Shown one piece after another: positions 36,700-45,608 of a stretch of DNA of 64,000 bases. Under the pieces are notes generated by a model, which saw only the letters and a program-made list of their open reading frames with translations, was not told the DNA's origin and ran no database searches. The stretch comes from OLB7 sp966250335 (GTDB lineage Bacteria; Bacteroidota; Ignavibacteria; OLB7). The position numbers and the translations under genes were made by a program. Every line of letters starts with the position of its first letter. Within the stretch, counting starts at the first letter, position 1. The stretch lies in NCBI GenBank assembly GCA_966250335.1, contig CBINGZ010000010.1, positions 81,587-145,586 of the forward strand, given 5' to 3'.

Positions 36700-36745
36700 T
36701 GTAACCGCCCCCGCCCCCTTCTGTGACCGCTCCCCGTTACCTTGG
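36700..36745 (+). promoter_or_regulatory. Operator/promoter with heptamers at 22-bp period (copy 2)
   Basis: TGTAACC at 36700-36706 and TGTGACC at 36722-36728 are 22 bp apart. TACCTTGG starts at 36738, 16 bp after the second heptamer start. CGGGAAAAA lies at 36673-36681. The arrangement aligns base-for-base in spacing with copy 1. It lies between the regulator start (36636) and the zinc-ribbon start (36828). Confidence 0.65.
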
Positions 36746-36827
36746 TGCATGTTCATTGACGACGGCGCGGCAGAGAGAGACCGCCCGGAATCGAGAGAGA
36801 GACGAAGGACGAAACCGGAGCCCGATC

Positions 36828-37064
36828 ATGAATGCGGAACAGTATATGGAGAGAGCGAACGAACGTGGGGGACCACCACCGCCCCGTGGGATGACACGCT
36901 GCCCCGCATGCATGACGATAGGATACCGCCGGGGGGATTCCTGCCCCATCTGCGGCGGACCGCTGGTCGACGACTGCCAGCGGTGCGGAGCTCCGGTGCT
37001 GCGGCCGATAGCGTTTCACTGCACACGATGCGGTGCGCCGCTCTTCGACCAGATGCGGAGATAA
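36828..37064 (+). CDS. Double zinc-ribbon miniprotein (copy 2)
   Basis: 78 residues with two zinc ribbons, C25-x2-C28 with C39-x2-C42 and C50-x2-C53 with C65-x2-C68. The spacing equals that of the 26129-26425 protein, which is paralogous. The start at 36828 is supported by GGAG with a 7-bp spacer; the open frame extends to 36723 but that part overlaps the operator and looks non-coding. It is divergent from the intact regulator and about 83 bp downstream of the -7 box of operator copy 2. Function not known; see the copy 1 entry for the proposed link. Confidence 0.75.
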   Translation: MNAEQYMERANERGGPPPPRGMTRCPACMTIGYRRGDSCPICGGPLVDDCQRCGAPVLRPIAFHCTRCGAPLFDQMRR

Positions 37065-37614
37065 CCGATGCGCCCGGCCCGAAGGCATTGCGCGACTCCT
37101 GAACGCCACGGGCCGGGCCGCATCCGGAACAACACCAAATGTGGGACAGACCCACCACCAGCGAAAGGAGAGTATTGGAGAGAGCGGCGAAGCTCCGATG
37201 GGCTTCGACCGGACGTCGGTGACCGTCGATACGGTCCGAATCGGAGAGGCCGAGCAGCGGGGCCGGAGGAAAGCCTCCGTCCCGGCCCCGTACGCTCACC
37301 CACAGAGAGGAAAGGGAGAGACGGGCGACACGGTACCTGTTCTACATCGGCAGCAGCAACATCATGTCGGTACAAGCTCTCGCTGGACGACGATAATGTC
37401 GTGGGAGAATCGAACGAGGCGAACAACACGTTCGTGGTGACGATCACCTTCACGCCGTAGGGACTCACGACCGAAGGGATCTCGGTCTGAGACTCTTCCG
37501 GATGTTTCGATGTCCGGAGGAGGAGTGCGCGAAGGCCCTGGAACGGCCGGCACGGTCATGCGTCGATCGACGCGTCCGTTGCCGGCCGTTCGTTCTGATC
37601 GTATCCGGATGCGA
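37065..37614 (+). other. Intergenic region with degenerate sequence
   Basis: About 550 bases without an intact gene. An inverted repeat GCCCGGCCC/GGGCCGGGC lies near 37071-37118. The last part holds a CARDB-like remnant (see that entry). Confidence 0.6.
37330..37460 (+). pseudogene. Remnant of a CARDB-type surface protein
   Basis: From about 37370 one frame reads YKLSLDDDNVVGESNEANNT and then FVVTITFTP followed by TAG, the typical last strand of a CARDB (cell-adhesion-related) domain. Just before it, a different frame reads YLFYIGSSNIMS, which resembles an earlier CARDB strand. The parts are not in one frame and nothing upstream has a start or signal peptide, so this looks like the decayed end of a gene. 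No intact parent is visible in the window. Confidence 0.5.
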
Positions 37615-38148
37615 TCAGAACTGATCCTCCTTCTCCTTGAACAGAATGTTGAAGGTGGTCATGGAGCCGTAGCAGCGGGTGATATACTGCTGGAATTCCA
37701 CCTTATCCCCGTCGCTCAATCCCTCATGACCGTTGATCTTCTGTTCCAGCACACGGAGCTGGTTCCGCATCATTACGATCTTATGGAAGAACGTTTCGAG
37801 CGGCACCTCCTTCGCCTGGAGCGAGGAGTCGGCGGGATGGAGCATCAGCTTCCCTCCGTTCCATCGCACTCCGAGTTGCTTGACGACCGATGCCGGTTTC
37901 TCCAGACCGAGCGCGCCGACCGTCGCCTCCACCGTTCTGCGCACGAACTGCTCCAGCGGCACCTCCAGTCCCGCTATCGATGCCGTCGGCTCCACCGGCT
38001 GCAGGGCGCTTCCCTCCGGGGAGACGGTCCGGCGGGAGCCGTCCTCGAAGAGGATTTCGATCGTATGCTGCGTGATCGCCGCCACCGACCCGACCCCGTA
38101 GGCCGGGTGTCTGACCTTCATTCCGATATTGAGTGATTCGATTCTCAT
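37615..38148 (-). CDS. Hypothetical protein with CarD-like N-terminal beta domain
   Basis: 177 residues. The N-terminus (MRIESLNIGMKVRHPAYGVG, then SVAAITQHTIEILFEDGSRR) resembles the Tudor-like fold at the start of CarD/TRCF proteins and the C-termini of UvrD-type helicases, which contact RNA polymerase. The rest is mostly helical with LEVPLEQFVRRTVEATVG. A later segment, KEVPLETFFHKIVMMRNQLR, looks like a helical oligomerisation region. I do not recognise the full family. It is the last gene of a minus-strand run behind aat (70 bp gap). Confidence 0.55.
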   Translation of the reverse strand: MRIESLNIGMKVRHPAYGVGSVAAITQHTIEILFEDGSRRTVSPEGSALQPVEPTASIAGLEVPLEQFVRRTVEATVGALGLEKPASVVKQLGVRWNGGKLMLHPADSSLQAKEVPLETFFHKIVMMRNQLRVLEQKINGHEGLSDGDKVEFQQYITRCYGSMTTFNILFKEKEDQF

Positions 38149-38218
38149 TGTGTGCGTACCTGGGGATGATGTTGAATCCTGAAGGGTTGAACCGGGCGGC
38201 CCCGGGGATCGTCCCCGG

Positions 38219-38884
38219 TCAGCCGCTTCCGCGTTCGTCGAAGATCGTGAGCCCGCGCGCCCTGGTGGTCCCCAGTTTCTCCAGAAACTGCAGGCGCGGC
38301 ATGGTGACGGCCCCCAGCGTCTCCATGTGCGGGGTCATGGTCTGGATGTCGATCCACTCACCGCCTCGGCTTGCGATATGATCGATGAGATGGAGCAGCG
38401 CCATCTTGGAGGCGTTCGGGCGGAGGTGGAACATGCTCTCTCCGGCGAAGACGCCGTCGACATCGACCCCGTACAGGCCTCCCACCAGGTCCTCTCCCTC
38501 CCATACCTCCACGCTGTGGGCCCGGCCGGCGGCGTGCAGGGCGCAGTAGCCTTCGATCATCTCGTCGATGATCCATGTCCCCGGCTGTCCGGCGCGTTCC
38601 ACGCGGGCGCAGCTCAGCATGACGCGGGGGAAGGCCCGGTCGATGGTAAAGGTGAAGGAGGTCCGCTCCCTCGCCTTCCGCAGGCTGCGCGGGACGTGAA
38701 GGCCGGAGAACTCGATCACCGCCCGTTCCAGCGGAGAGAACCAGAAGACGAGGTCGTCGTCGGAGGGCCAGGGGAAAATCCCGTTGCGATACGCCAGCAT
38801 GAGCGTGCCGTGGGTGAAATCGTTGCCGATCCCCACGATCTCCTCATCGTCTGAATATCGAGGATCGATAAATCGAACCGGCAT
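38219..38884 (-). CDS. aat: Leucyl/phenylalanyl-tRNA--protein transferase
   Basis: Transfers Leu or Phe from aminoacyl-tRNA to N-terminal Arg or Lys of proteins, creating N-degrons for ClpS/ClpAP. 221 residues. Typical motifs are visible: LAYRNGIFPWPSDDDLVFWF, SPLERAVI, HSVEVWEGEDLVGGLYGVDV, FAGESMFH, ASKMALLHLIDH and DIQTMTPHMETLGAV. The length fits the family (about 230 in E. coli). A GGAGG near the start supports it. It lies 44 bp after the M16 protease gene, plausibly in the same transcript. Confidence 0.95.
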   Translation of the reverse strand: MPVRFIDPRYSDDEEIVGIGNDFTHGTLMLAYRNGIFPWPSDDDLVFWFSPLERAVIEFSGLHVPRSLRKARERTSFTFTIDRAFPRVMLSCARVERAGQPGTWIIDEMIEGYCALHAAGRAHSVEVWEGEDLVGGLYGVDVDGVFAGESMFHLRPNASKMALLHLIDHIASRGGEWIDIQTMTPHMETLGAVTMPRLQFLEKLGTTRARGLTIFDERGSG

Positions 38885-38928
38885 TCCTATCGGCCTCCTC
38901 GTTGAATATGGCCCATGCCGCCCGGCGC

Positions 38929-41900
38929 TCAGTCGCGGCGGGCCGACTCGTTCATGGGGAGCGGCATCCAGAAATCGCGCGGGTAGAGCCGCTGCAGTTC
39001 GGCGTCGTCGCCGTCGATGCTCTTCAGGTAATCCTCGTAGAGCGAGAGCTGGCGCTCCGGCCCGATCGTGAAGAAGACGCCGTTCATCACCTCCGACGAC
39101 CTGACGCCGTAGCCCGGCAGCACATCGTCGTAGACATCCTTCATTCTGTCGAACACATCGCCGACGAGCGAGGGATCGTCCCGCAGTGAGAGGATTCCCT
39201 TCCGGAACGCGGCGACCGCCTGCGGCGTCAGTCCGTCGGCAAGATCGGCGGCGATCGCCTCGCCGCGGGCCTCGTAGCGGGAGGCGGCCCTGAAATCGCC
39301 GAACGCCTGCGCTATCGAATAATCGACATACGATGGATCGCGCGGCGCTCTCTTCAGCTCGTCGATCACGAACCGGAGCGTCTGCGGCAGCTCCGGGCAG
39401 CGCTCGGCGTAGTATCCCACCTCGCCGATCGTGGGGGAGATCCGGAGTCCGTTGCTGTAGGCGAGCCCGGCGCTCCAGGTCTTCATGAACATGCTGTGCG
39501 CCCCGTGACCGCTGAAGAGCTTGGAGGCGAGGAACCGGAGGAGCGACTCGCGATCGGTCGTCAGATAGCTCGGACCGGGAGCCGAATGGATGAAGACTCC
39601 CCCCTGGGTGTTCGGGTTGACCAGCCCCACGTAGAGCGGCGCCTTCCCGCCGTTCCGCTCGGCGACTCGTGCCGCGATGCGGTTCACCCCCTGGCGCAGA
39701 CGCTTCTCCCGGGGAGCGTCGGAGAGTTCACCGGCGAGCCGTTCCACGCCGTCGCGGAGCGCGGCGCGGGTGGCGCCGGAGGAGATCATGAACATGCGCG
39801 CGCCGCCGCGCCGCAGGATCATCGTGCGGACCCCGTTCAGTTCGTCGAGCGCCTGCTCCGGGGGGACGAGAAGATCGTGACGGATCTGGCGGCAGAGGTA
39901 GCGCCAGTCGTCGGCGAGCGAGCCGTCCGGGATGCCGGTCAGGATCTGATCGAGATCGTCCGCCGCCTCGCGGGCAAGCGCCGCCGCTCCCGCCGGGAGC
40001 GATCGGGCCTGGCGCAGAGATGCGACCGCTTCCGACGGAAGATCGGGGGTCGAGGTCGAGTCGGACTTCAGGGCGCGGAGCAGATCCTGGAGATCCTTCC
40101 GCTCGAGCGCCGAGACGTCGGCGAGGCGGGCGAGGAAGAGAGAGATCGCCGTGCGATCCGATTCGTTTCCGGCATCCTTCAGGAGCCAGCGGAGCCTGTG
40201 GAGGTTGTGTTCCCGTGTCAGGAACGATCCGGTCGCCAGCATCACCGGGTCGGCCTGACGGCGGTATGCGCCGGCGGGGTCCATGACCCACGACTCCTCG
40301 GAGCCCTGCATCGTGGTCCGGAGTCCGGCAAGGTTCTGATCGATCAGCTCGCGGATCCTGGGGAGGTTCTCCGGCCGCCAGTCCGGGCTCTGAAGCGCAA
40401 GGCGCATCCATTCTATCGCGCGGCGTGATTCCTCGAGGTCTCCCCCGGCGGCGCGTATCACCAGCTCGCTGCGCCATGTACGGCCGTTCGAGCTGAAGTA
40501 GCCGGCAAGCTCGCGGATCTCCATCCGGAGCCGCTCGCGCATCTCCTTGTGCGATATGACTTCATCCCCGCGCCTCACGCCGACCTCGGTGAGAAGGTCG
40601 GGGAGAAGCGAGAGATAGTGGAGCGAATTGTCGGGGAGATCCTCCACCCGCAGCGCCAGCCCCACCGTTGCCCCGGTCAGGTTCTCGAACGTGGAGGCGA
40701 CCATCGGCACGCCGCTCCAGAGGGTATCGACCGAATACTGGATCTGATCGTCCAGCGTGAACGGCGGGGAATCGACGAAACGGGCCGGCGGGGCCAGCAT
40801 CGCCAGCGAATCGAGCTCGGCGGTGTTCCTGTCGTATTCCGATTTATAGCGACGTATCGTCTCCTGCTCGTCGTCGGCGCCGTAGCGCCGTCCCATCTCG
40901 GCCAGGGCCGCCGCCACCCGTTCCCGGCGCGCCTCTCCCTCGATCCGTATCAGATCGGGGTTGGCGCGGGCGGCGGCGGCGTAGGGAGCCGATTCGGTCA
41001 GACCGCTCCGGGCGATCAGGTTTTTCCAGATGTTCGTTCCCTCCGATACGAGCCGTTCCACCGTCGCCAGCTCATCCCTCATCGTGAGCGACTTCCTGAA
41101 CCCCGGCGTCTGGGCGAGATTGTCCAGATGGCTCATCCATCCCGAACCTGCATGTCTGTATCCGAATCCGGGAGGGGCGTTGACGAAGTCGCGCATGGAA
41201 CGGCGGCGCTCGATGATCCTGGCAAGGACGCGCCTGTTGAAATCCTTCAGTTCGTCGCTTCCATCCCTGAACGATGCGATCCGGCGTATCTCGTCGACGA
41301 TCATCGTCCGGACCTGCGAGAGCTTCCCCTCGTTCATCGCCTCCGGATCGACATCCCCCAGACCGACGAACACGGGGTTCCCCTGGTCGGAGCTGACCCA
41401 GCCGAAGACGCTCTGCGCTCCGATATCGACGGCGCGGGAGCGGCCGTCCACGAATATCGTATAGAGATTGGTGGAGGCGTCCCCCGCGATATTATCCATG
41501 AAGATCTCCATCAGCAGGCGTTCCCTGGCGTCGAGCGGATGGGTCGGGGGCCAGCTGAAGAGAACCGGGCCCGGCTGGGAGGGGTTGTCGGCGGGATATT
41601 CTGCGATTGCGATAGATCCGGCGGGAGCCGTGCGGGGCGCCGGAAGCTCCGGAACAAGAGGAGCGGCGGGACGTGTCGGGGCGTCCCCCTGCAGACGGAT
41701 CAGGGCCGCGTCGAGGCGTGAGAGCGTCGGGTCGAGCTTCGCGTCGTCGGCGAACGAGGCGATCATTCCCATGTTCCAGAGCCGGTAGTTGGCCGCATGA
41801 AATGTTCTGATCGCCTCCGGCTCCATGACTCTGATGGCCGAGGGGAGCCCGCCCGAGACGAAGACCAGCGGATGTCCGCTTCCGTACATCATTTTCCCCA

Positions 41901-42519
41901 GCTCCAGATCCATCCGCGACCAGCCCCGCTCGAAGGCGCTGACCATCTCGTTGTAGACGGTCCCCTTCTCCTCCAGCCGCAGCATCCCGTCACCCGGATT
42001 CTCACTCACTCCGATATTACAGACCTCGCGCCGGATCTCCTCGTCGGTGTAGTCCGGGTGCAGGAGCGCGTCCATCTGGCTTTCGAAGAGGTTGAAGAAG
42101 ACGTCGATCCCGGCGGCCGTATGGAAGTGGTAGCATGTCCGGAGCTGCTGGGTGAAGGCGGAGGAGGAGGAGACCGACATCCCTTCCAGGTTGGCGTGGC
42201 GTCTGCCGGCGTTCCCCTTTCCCAGCAGCAGGTGTTCCTGGGTGTGCGGTTCCCCCATGTCGGAGGTCGGCACGGAGTTCACCCAGATGAACGCCTGCGG
42301 CACCGACTGTATGCCGAGCAGATCGAGCGTGAACCCCGTCTTCTCATGGCGGAACCGTGCTCCGGTCGCCTCCCCCGCGTCGTTCAGATAGAGGGCGATC
42401 GTCCGGAACCCCCGAACCGCCTGGTTCTCGGCGAGCCCCGAAAAGGATGATGGGGCGGGCTGGGCCAGGGCGGTCCCGGCGGCCGCGAGGAAGAGCGCAA
42501 GAAAGGAGAGACGGGACAT
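38929..42519 (-). CDS. Large M16-family metallopeptidase (presequence-protease type)
   Basis: 1196 residues with a signal peptide (MSRLSFLALFLAAAGTALAQ). The inverted zinc motif HxxEH is visible as HTQEH at 92-96, with GTVYNEM (E191) at the expected distance for the third ligand. The order and length (about 1000-1200) match M16C proteases such as PreP/insulysin-like single-chain forms with two active and inactive halves. It is probably periplasmic or exported and degrades peptides. It follows an aminotransferase (83 bp) and precedes aat. Confidence 0.85.
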   Translation of the reverse strand: MSRLSFLALFLAAAGTALAQPAPSSFSGLAENQAVRGFRTIALYLNDAGEATGARFRHEKTGFTLDLLGIQSVPQAFIWVNSVPTSDMGEPHTQEHLLLGKGNAGRRHANLEGMSVSSSSAFTQQLRTCYHFHTAAGIDVFFNLFESQMDALLHPDYTDEEIRREVCNIGVSENPGDGMLRLEEKGTVYNEMVSAFERGWSRMDLELGKMMYGSGHPLVFVSGGLPSAIRVMEPEAIRTFHAANYRLWNMGMIASFADDAKLDPTLSRLDAALIRLQGDAPTRPAAPLVPELPAPRTAPAGSIAIAEYPADNPSQPGPVLFSWPPTHPLDARERLLMEIFMDNIAGDASTNLYTIFVDGRSRAVDIGAQSVFGWVSSDQGNPVFVGLGDVDPEAMNEGKLSQVRTMIVDEIRRIASFRDGSDELKDFNRRVLARIIERRRSMRDFVNAPPGFGYRHAGSGWMSHLDNLAQTPGFRKSLTMRDELATVERLVSEGTNIWKNLIARSGLTESAPYAAAARANPDLIRIEGEARRERVAAALAEMGRRYGADDEQETIRRYKSEYDRNTAELDSLAMLAPPARFVDSPPFTLDDQIQYSVDTLWSGVPMVASTFENLTGATVGLALRVEDLPDNSLHYLSLLPDLLTEVGVRRGDEVISHKEMRERLRMEIRELAGYFSSNGRTWRSELVIRAAGGDLEESRRAIEWMRLALQSPDWRPENLPRIRELIDQNLAGLRTTMQGSEESWVMDPAGAYRRQADPVMLATGSFLTREHNLHRLRWLLKDAGNESDRTAISLFLARLADVSALERKDLQDLLRALKSDSTSTPDLPSEAVASLRQARSLPAGAAALAREAADDLDQILTGIPDGSLADDWRYLCRQIRHDLLVPPEQALDELNGVRTMILRRGGARMFMISSGATRAALRDGVERLAGELSDAPREKRLRQGVNRIAARVAERNGGKAPLYVGLVNPNTQGGVFIHSAPGPSYLTTDRESLLRFLASKLFSGHGAHSMFMKTWSAGLAYSNGLRISPTIGEVGYYAERCPELPQTLRFVIDELKRAPRDPSYVDYSIAQAFGDFRAASRYEARGEAIAADLADGLTPQAVAAFRKGILSLRDDPSLVGDVFDRMKDVYDDVLPGYGVRSSEVMNGVFFTIGPERQLSLYEDYLKSIDGDDAELQRLYPRDFWMPLPMNESARRD

Positions 42520-42602
42520 GAGCAGAGTCCTCCACGAAGGAATATCGCACGTCGAACGGGGCCGGGGAGCCGGTCCGGACGAAAATAGGGAGAGAATCCG
42601 GA

Positions 42603-43781
42603 TCAGAACCGGAGAGGGGAGAGACGATCGGCGGCAGCTTTAAGCGTTTCCCATCGTTTGCAGAAACAGAATCGGAGAAGGGATTCCCCCACCCCCCTTG
42701 TCCGATAGAACGAATCGATCGGGATCGCGGCGACGCCGTGTTCCCGTATGAGCGAACGACTGAAGGCCGCGGCGTCCCGTTCCCCGGAGGCCGAGACGTC
42801 GGCCAGAATGAAATAGCTCCCCTGCGGGGGGATGACCTCCAGCCCCGTTTCCCGCAGGACGCCGGTCAGATAATCGCGGCGCGCCAGATAGTCGGCGCGC
42901 AGTTCGTCGAAGAAGGAGTCGGGAAGCTGCAAGGCATGGGCGACGGCGTGCTGCAGCGGCGTGGCCGTGGCGAAGACGGCGAACTGATGGACCCTCCGGA
43001 GAGCGGTCTGCATCGAAGCGGGACCAATCCCCCAGCCGATCTTCCAGCCGGTGAGGGAGAAGCTCTTGCCGCCGCTGGAGATCGTCAGGGTCCGTTCCCG
43101 CATCCCAGGAAACATCGCGAGTCGATAATGCTCCGATTCCGGGAAGACGATATGTTCGTAGACCTCGTCGGTGACGGCCAGCAGATCGTGTTCGCAGCAG
43201 AGTTCCGCGATCAGCCCAAGCTCGTCGCGGGTGAAGACGACTCCGGTGGGGTTGTGCGGCGTGTTCACGTAGATCATCCGTGTCCGCGGGGTGACGGCGC
43301 GGCGCAGCTCCTCCGGGTCGAGGCGGAAGTCCGGGGGGCGGAGCGTCACGGGAACCGGGATTCCGCCGGCGGTTTCGATGGCGGGGATGTAGGAGTCGTA
43401 GCACGGCTCGAAGACGATGACTTCATCCCCCGGCTCCAGGAACGCGAACGCGCTGCACCAGAGCGCTTCGGTCGCGCCGCTGGTCACCGTCACCTCCGTG
43501 TCGGGATCGATCTCCATCCCGTAGAAGCGGGCGGAGTGGTCGGCGATCGCCCGGCGAAGCTCCCGCTCGCCGTGGGAGATCGCGTACTGGTTGTGTCCGG
43601 CGGCGATCGCTTCCATCGCGGCCGCCCGCACCTCCTCAGGTCCGTCGAAATCGGGAAACCCCTGCCCCAGGTTCACCGCACCCAGCTCGCGCGCCAGCGC
43701 GCTCACCTCGGCGAAGATGGTGGTTCCGTAGCCCTGGAGACGGGCGGCCATCGGGGCCCGCCGTTCACGTAGATCGTTCAT
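42603..43781 (-). CDS. PLP-dependent aminotransferase class I/II (methionine/kynurenine type)
   Basis: 392 residues of a fold-type I aminotransferase. PLP lysine K239 lies in SSGGKSFSLTGWKIGW, with NTPHNPTG at 173-180 and TDEVYEHIVF near 204. The N-terminal LGQGFPDFDGP is characteristic of the YbdL/KAT-like subgroup that transaminates methionine, glutamine or kynurenine with 2-oxo acids. The exact substrate cannot be read. It lies 18 bp behind the DUF4286 gene, likely co-transcribed. Confidence 0.9.
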   Translation of the reverse strand: MNDLRERRAPMAARLQGYGTTIFAEVSALARELGAVNLGQGFPDFDGPEEVRAAAMEAIAAGHNQYAISHGERELRRAIADHSARFYGMEIDPDTEVTVTSGATEALWCSAFAFLEPGDEVIVFEPCYDSYIPAIETAGGIPVPVTLRPPDFRLDPEELRRAVTPRTRMIYVNTPHNPTGVVFTRDELGLIAELCCEHDLLAVTDEVYEHIVFPESEHYRLAMFPGMRERTLTISSGGKSFSLTGWKIGWGIGPASMQTALRRVHQFAVFATATPLQHAVAHALQLPDSFFDELRADYLARRDYLTGVLRETGLEVIPPQGSYFILADVSASGERDAAAFSRSLIREHGVAAIPIDSFYRTRGVGESLLRFCFCKRWETLKAAADRLSPLRF

Positions 43782-43799
43782 CGAAGCAGTCTTGACGTG

Positions 43800-44171
43800 T
43801 TACAGACCGGTCGTATCGTGCGGGAAGAGGTCGTCCGAAAGTCGTTCAGCGGCCGGCAGGTCCGTCTCGAAGAGGCGCTTCTGACGGAGTATCCGCCGCT
43901 CCGCCGTGAACCTCTCTCCGAACCTCTGCACGCCGTCGGCGCGGAGTGCGGCGGCATGATCACGGAAATAGGCGTCCAGATCGGAACGGCGGACAAGGTA
44001 GTACTGGATGGTCCAGTGGACGTGATCGGGGTCGTCGTGCTCGACTTCGAACCAGGCGGCGCTGACGAATCCCTCGATCTTCAGAATCTGTTCGATGTGG
44101 GGCCCGAGCCATTCGGCGTATGCCGCTGCGATCCCTTTCTCAACACAGGTATTGACTTCATAAAGGATCAT
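43800..44171 (-). CDS. DUF4286 family protein
   Basis: About 123 residues, starting MILYEVNTCVEKGIAAAYAE. WLGPHIEQILKIEGFVSAAW and VHWTIQYYLVRRSDLDAYF are the pattern of the small dimeric ferredoxin-like DUF4286 proteins found mainly in Bacteroidota. The start at 44171 is set by the conserved MxxYEVN opening, with AAGG upstream; an alternative ATG is at 44213. The function is unknown. It precedes the aminotransferase. Confidence 0.8.
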   Translation of the reverse strand: MILYEVNTCVEKGIAAAYAEWLGPHIEQILKIEGFVSAAWFEVEHDDPDHVHWTIQYYLVRRSDLDAYFRDHAAALRADGVQRFGERFTAERRILRQKRLFETDLPAAERLSDDLFPHDTTGL

Positions 44172-44450
44172 CGTGGGCTCACCTTGAGTTGTGCGGTCTT
44201 CCGGTCGGTGCACCTGAGCCGGAAGGGGGCGCTTGTAGAAGAATATGCCCGCATCACAATGTACCTCTCGTGATGGAGCCTGAATACTATCTCGGTCGGG
44301 GCCCGGCGTGCCGGTTCACCGGCGATTCGCATCACCGGAACGGCTCTTCATCTCCGTACATACTCTTCTCTTCGGTCGTCTGGGCGACGGGAAGATAATC
44401 GAATAGCTGAAAAGAAAGAATCGGGAGGGGAAGATGGCGTGATATGAAGC

Positions 44451-45608
44451 TCAACGCGGCGCTTTTCTGCTGCCGGCGTAGAGTTCGAACTCCAGCAGGC
44501 GGCAGTCGATGGTGGTGTTGTAAAGGGGGATTTTCCGCTTCGTTCGCAGACCGATGCTCTTTGCGAGTTCGGGACTGCCGGTGAAGATATAGCCCTTGTA
44601 GCCGGAGCAGCGCTGCTTGAAGAAGTCGCCGATCTCTCTGTAGACGTCGGCGAGCCGTTCGATCTCTCCCATGCGGGCGCCGTACTCCGGGTTCATGACG
44701 ATCACTCCTCCCTCCTCCGGGACGGGAGCTTCGGAGAAATCTCCCACGACGAACTCCATCAGCTGATCGACCCCCGCGGTGGTGGCGTTCTTCCGGGCGG
44801 CCTCGACCGCATCGGGTGAGATATCGGATGCGATAATGTTTCCGGGGAAGCTCTTCCGGGACGCATTTCTTGCTTCGCGACGGAGTTCGTTCCAGATCGA
44901 TTCGTCGAACTCTTTCAGATACATGAACGCGAAGCTGCCGCGGAGCAGTCCGGGCGCGCGGCCGAGCGCGATCAGCGCGGCTTCGATCGCGATGGTGCCG
45001 CTGCCGCACATCGGGTTGAGGAACGCTCCTTCGCCGTTCCATCCGGTCGCCATCACCACGGCGGCCGCCAGGGTCTCCTGCATCGGGGCCTTCCAGGGGA
45101 TCTTCCGGTATCCCCGGCGCGAGAGGGGCTCGCCCGACGTATCGAGGTAGACGCCGCAGAGATCATCCTTCCAGTAGAGAAAGATCACCTGCCGGCCTGT
45201 GTCGGGACCGGAGTCGGGACGGCGGCCGGTCACGCGGGCCAGCCTGTCGACCACGGCATCCTTCAGCTTCTGGTTGGCGAAGCGGGAGTCGGTGATGGAG
45301 GGGGTGTCGACGGAGGAGACGACGCTGATGTACCCCTCCTCGTCGATATGCCGTTCCCACGGGATCATCGACGCCTCGCGATACATGTCGCGCGGATCGA
45401 ACGCGGTGAACTCGCGCAGCAGAATCAGGACCCGGTGTCCGGTGCGGATATGAAGGTTCAGGCGCATCGCATCGCGCATCGAGCCTTCGGTCTCCACGCC
45501 GGTGGTCAGTTCCGCGAGGACCGGGTAGCCGAGAGCGGCGACCTCCTGCGCAAGGAAGGAGGTCAGCCGCTTCGGGCACGTTATCAGGATGCGAGCCGGT
45601 GTGCTCAC
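44451..45608 (-). CDS. THUMP-domain 23S rRNA guanine-N2 methyltransferase, RlmL N-terminal-like
   Basis: 385 residues: an N-terminal ferredoxin-like plus THUMP part (residues ~45-160) and a SAM-dependent methyltransferase (motif I FLNPMCGSGTIAIEAAL near 197-213). The catalytic motif reads NPEYG at 306-310 where the E. coli RlmL/RsmD-type motif is usually NPPYG. It corresponds to the N-terminal half of E. coli RlmL (m2G2445 of 23S rRNA) and lacks the second methyltransferase half. It starts with GTG and overlaps the stop of the cyclophilin gene as GTGA (45605-45608), so the two are translationally coupled. Confidence 0.88.
   Translation of the reverse strand: MSTPARILITCPKRLTSFLAQEVAALGYPVLAELTTGVETEGSMRDAMRLNLHIRTGHRVLILLREFTAFDPRDMYREASMIPWERHIDEEGYISVVSSVDTPSITDSRFANQKLKDAVVDRLARVTGRRPDSGPDTGRQVIFLYWKDDLCGVYLDTSGEPLSRRGYRKIPWKAPMQETLAAAVVMATGWNGEGAFLNPMCGSGTIAIEAALIALGRAPGLLRGSFAFMYLKEFDESIWNELRREARNASRKSFPGNIIASDISPDAVEAARKNATTAGVDQLMEFVVGDFSEAPVPEEGGVIVMNPEYGARMGEIERLADVYREIGDFFKQRCSGYKGYIFTGSPELAKSIGLRTKRKIPLYNTTIDCRLLEFELYAGSRKAPR

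Noticed and set aside
34153..36726. 857-codon plus-strand frame opposite the intact regulator
   Set aside because: Shadow of the regulator; no recognisable domain.
43798..43804. Further TGTAACA heptamer on the minus strand before the aminotransferase
   Set aside because: Single, without a partner at 22 bp or a -7 box at 16 bp.
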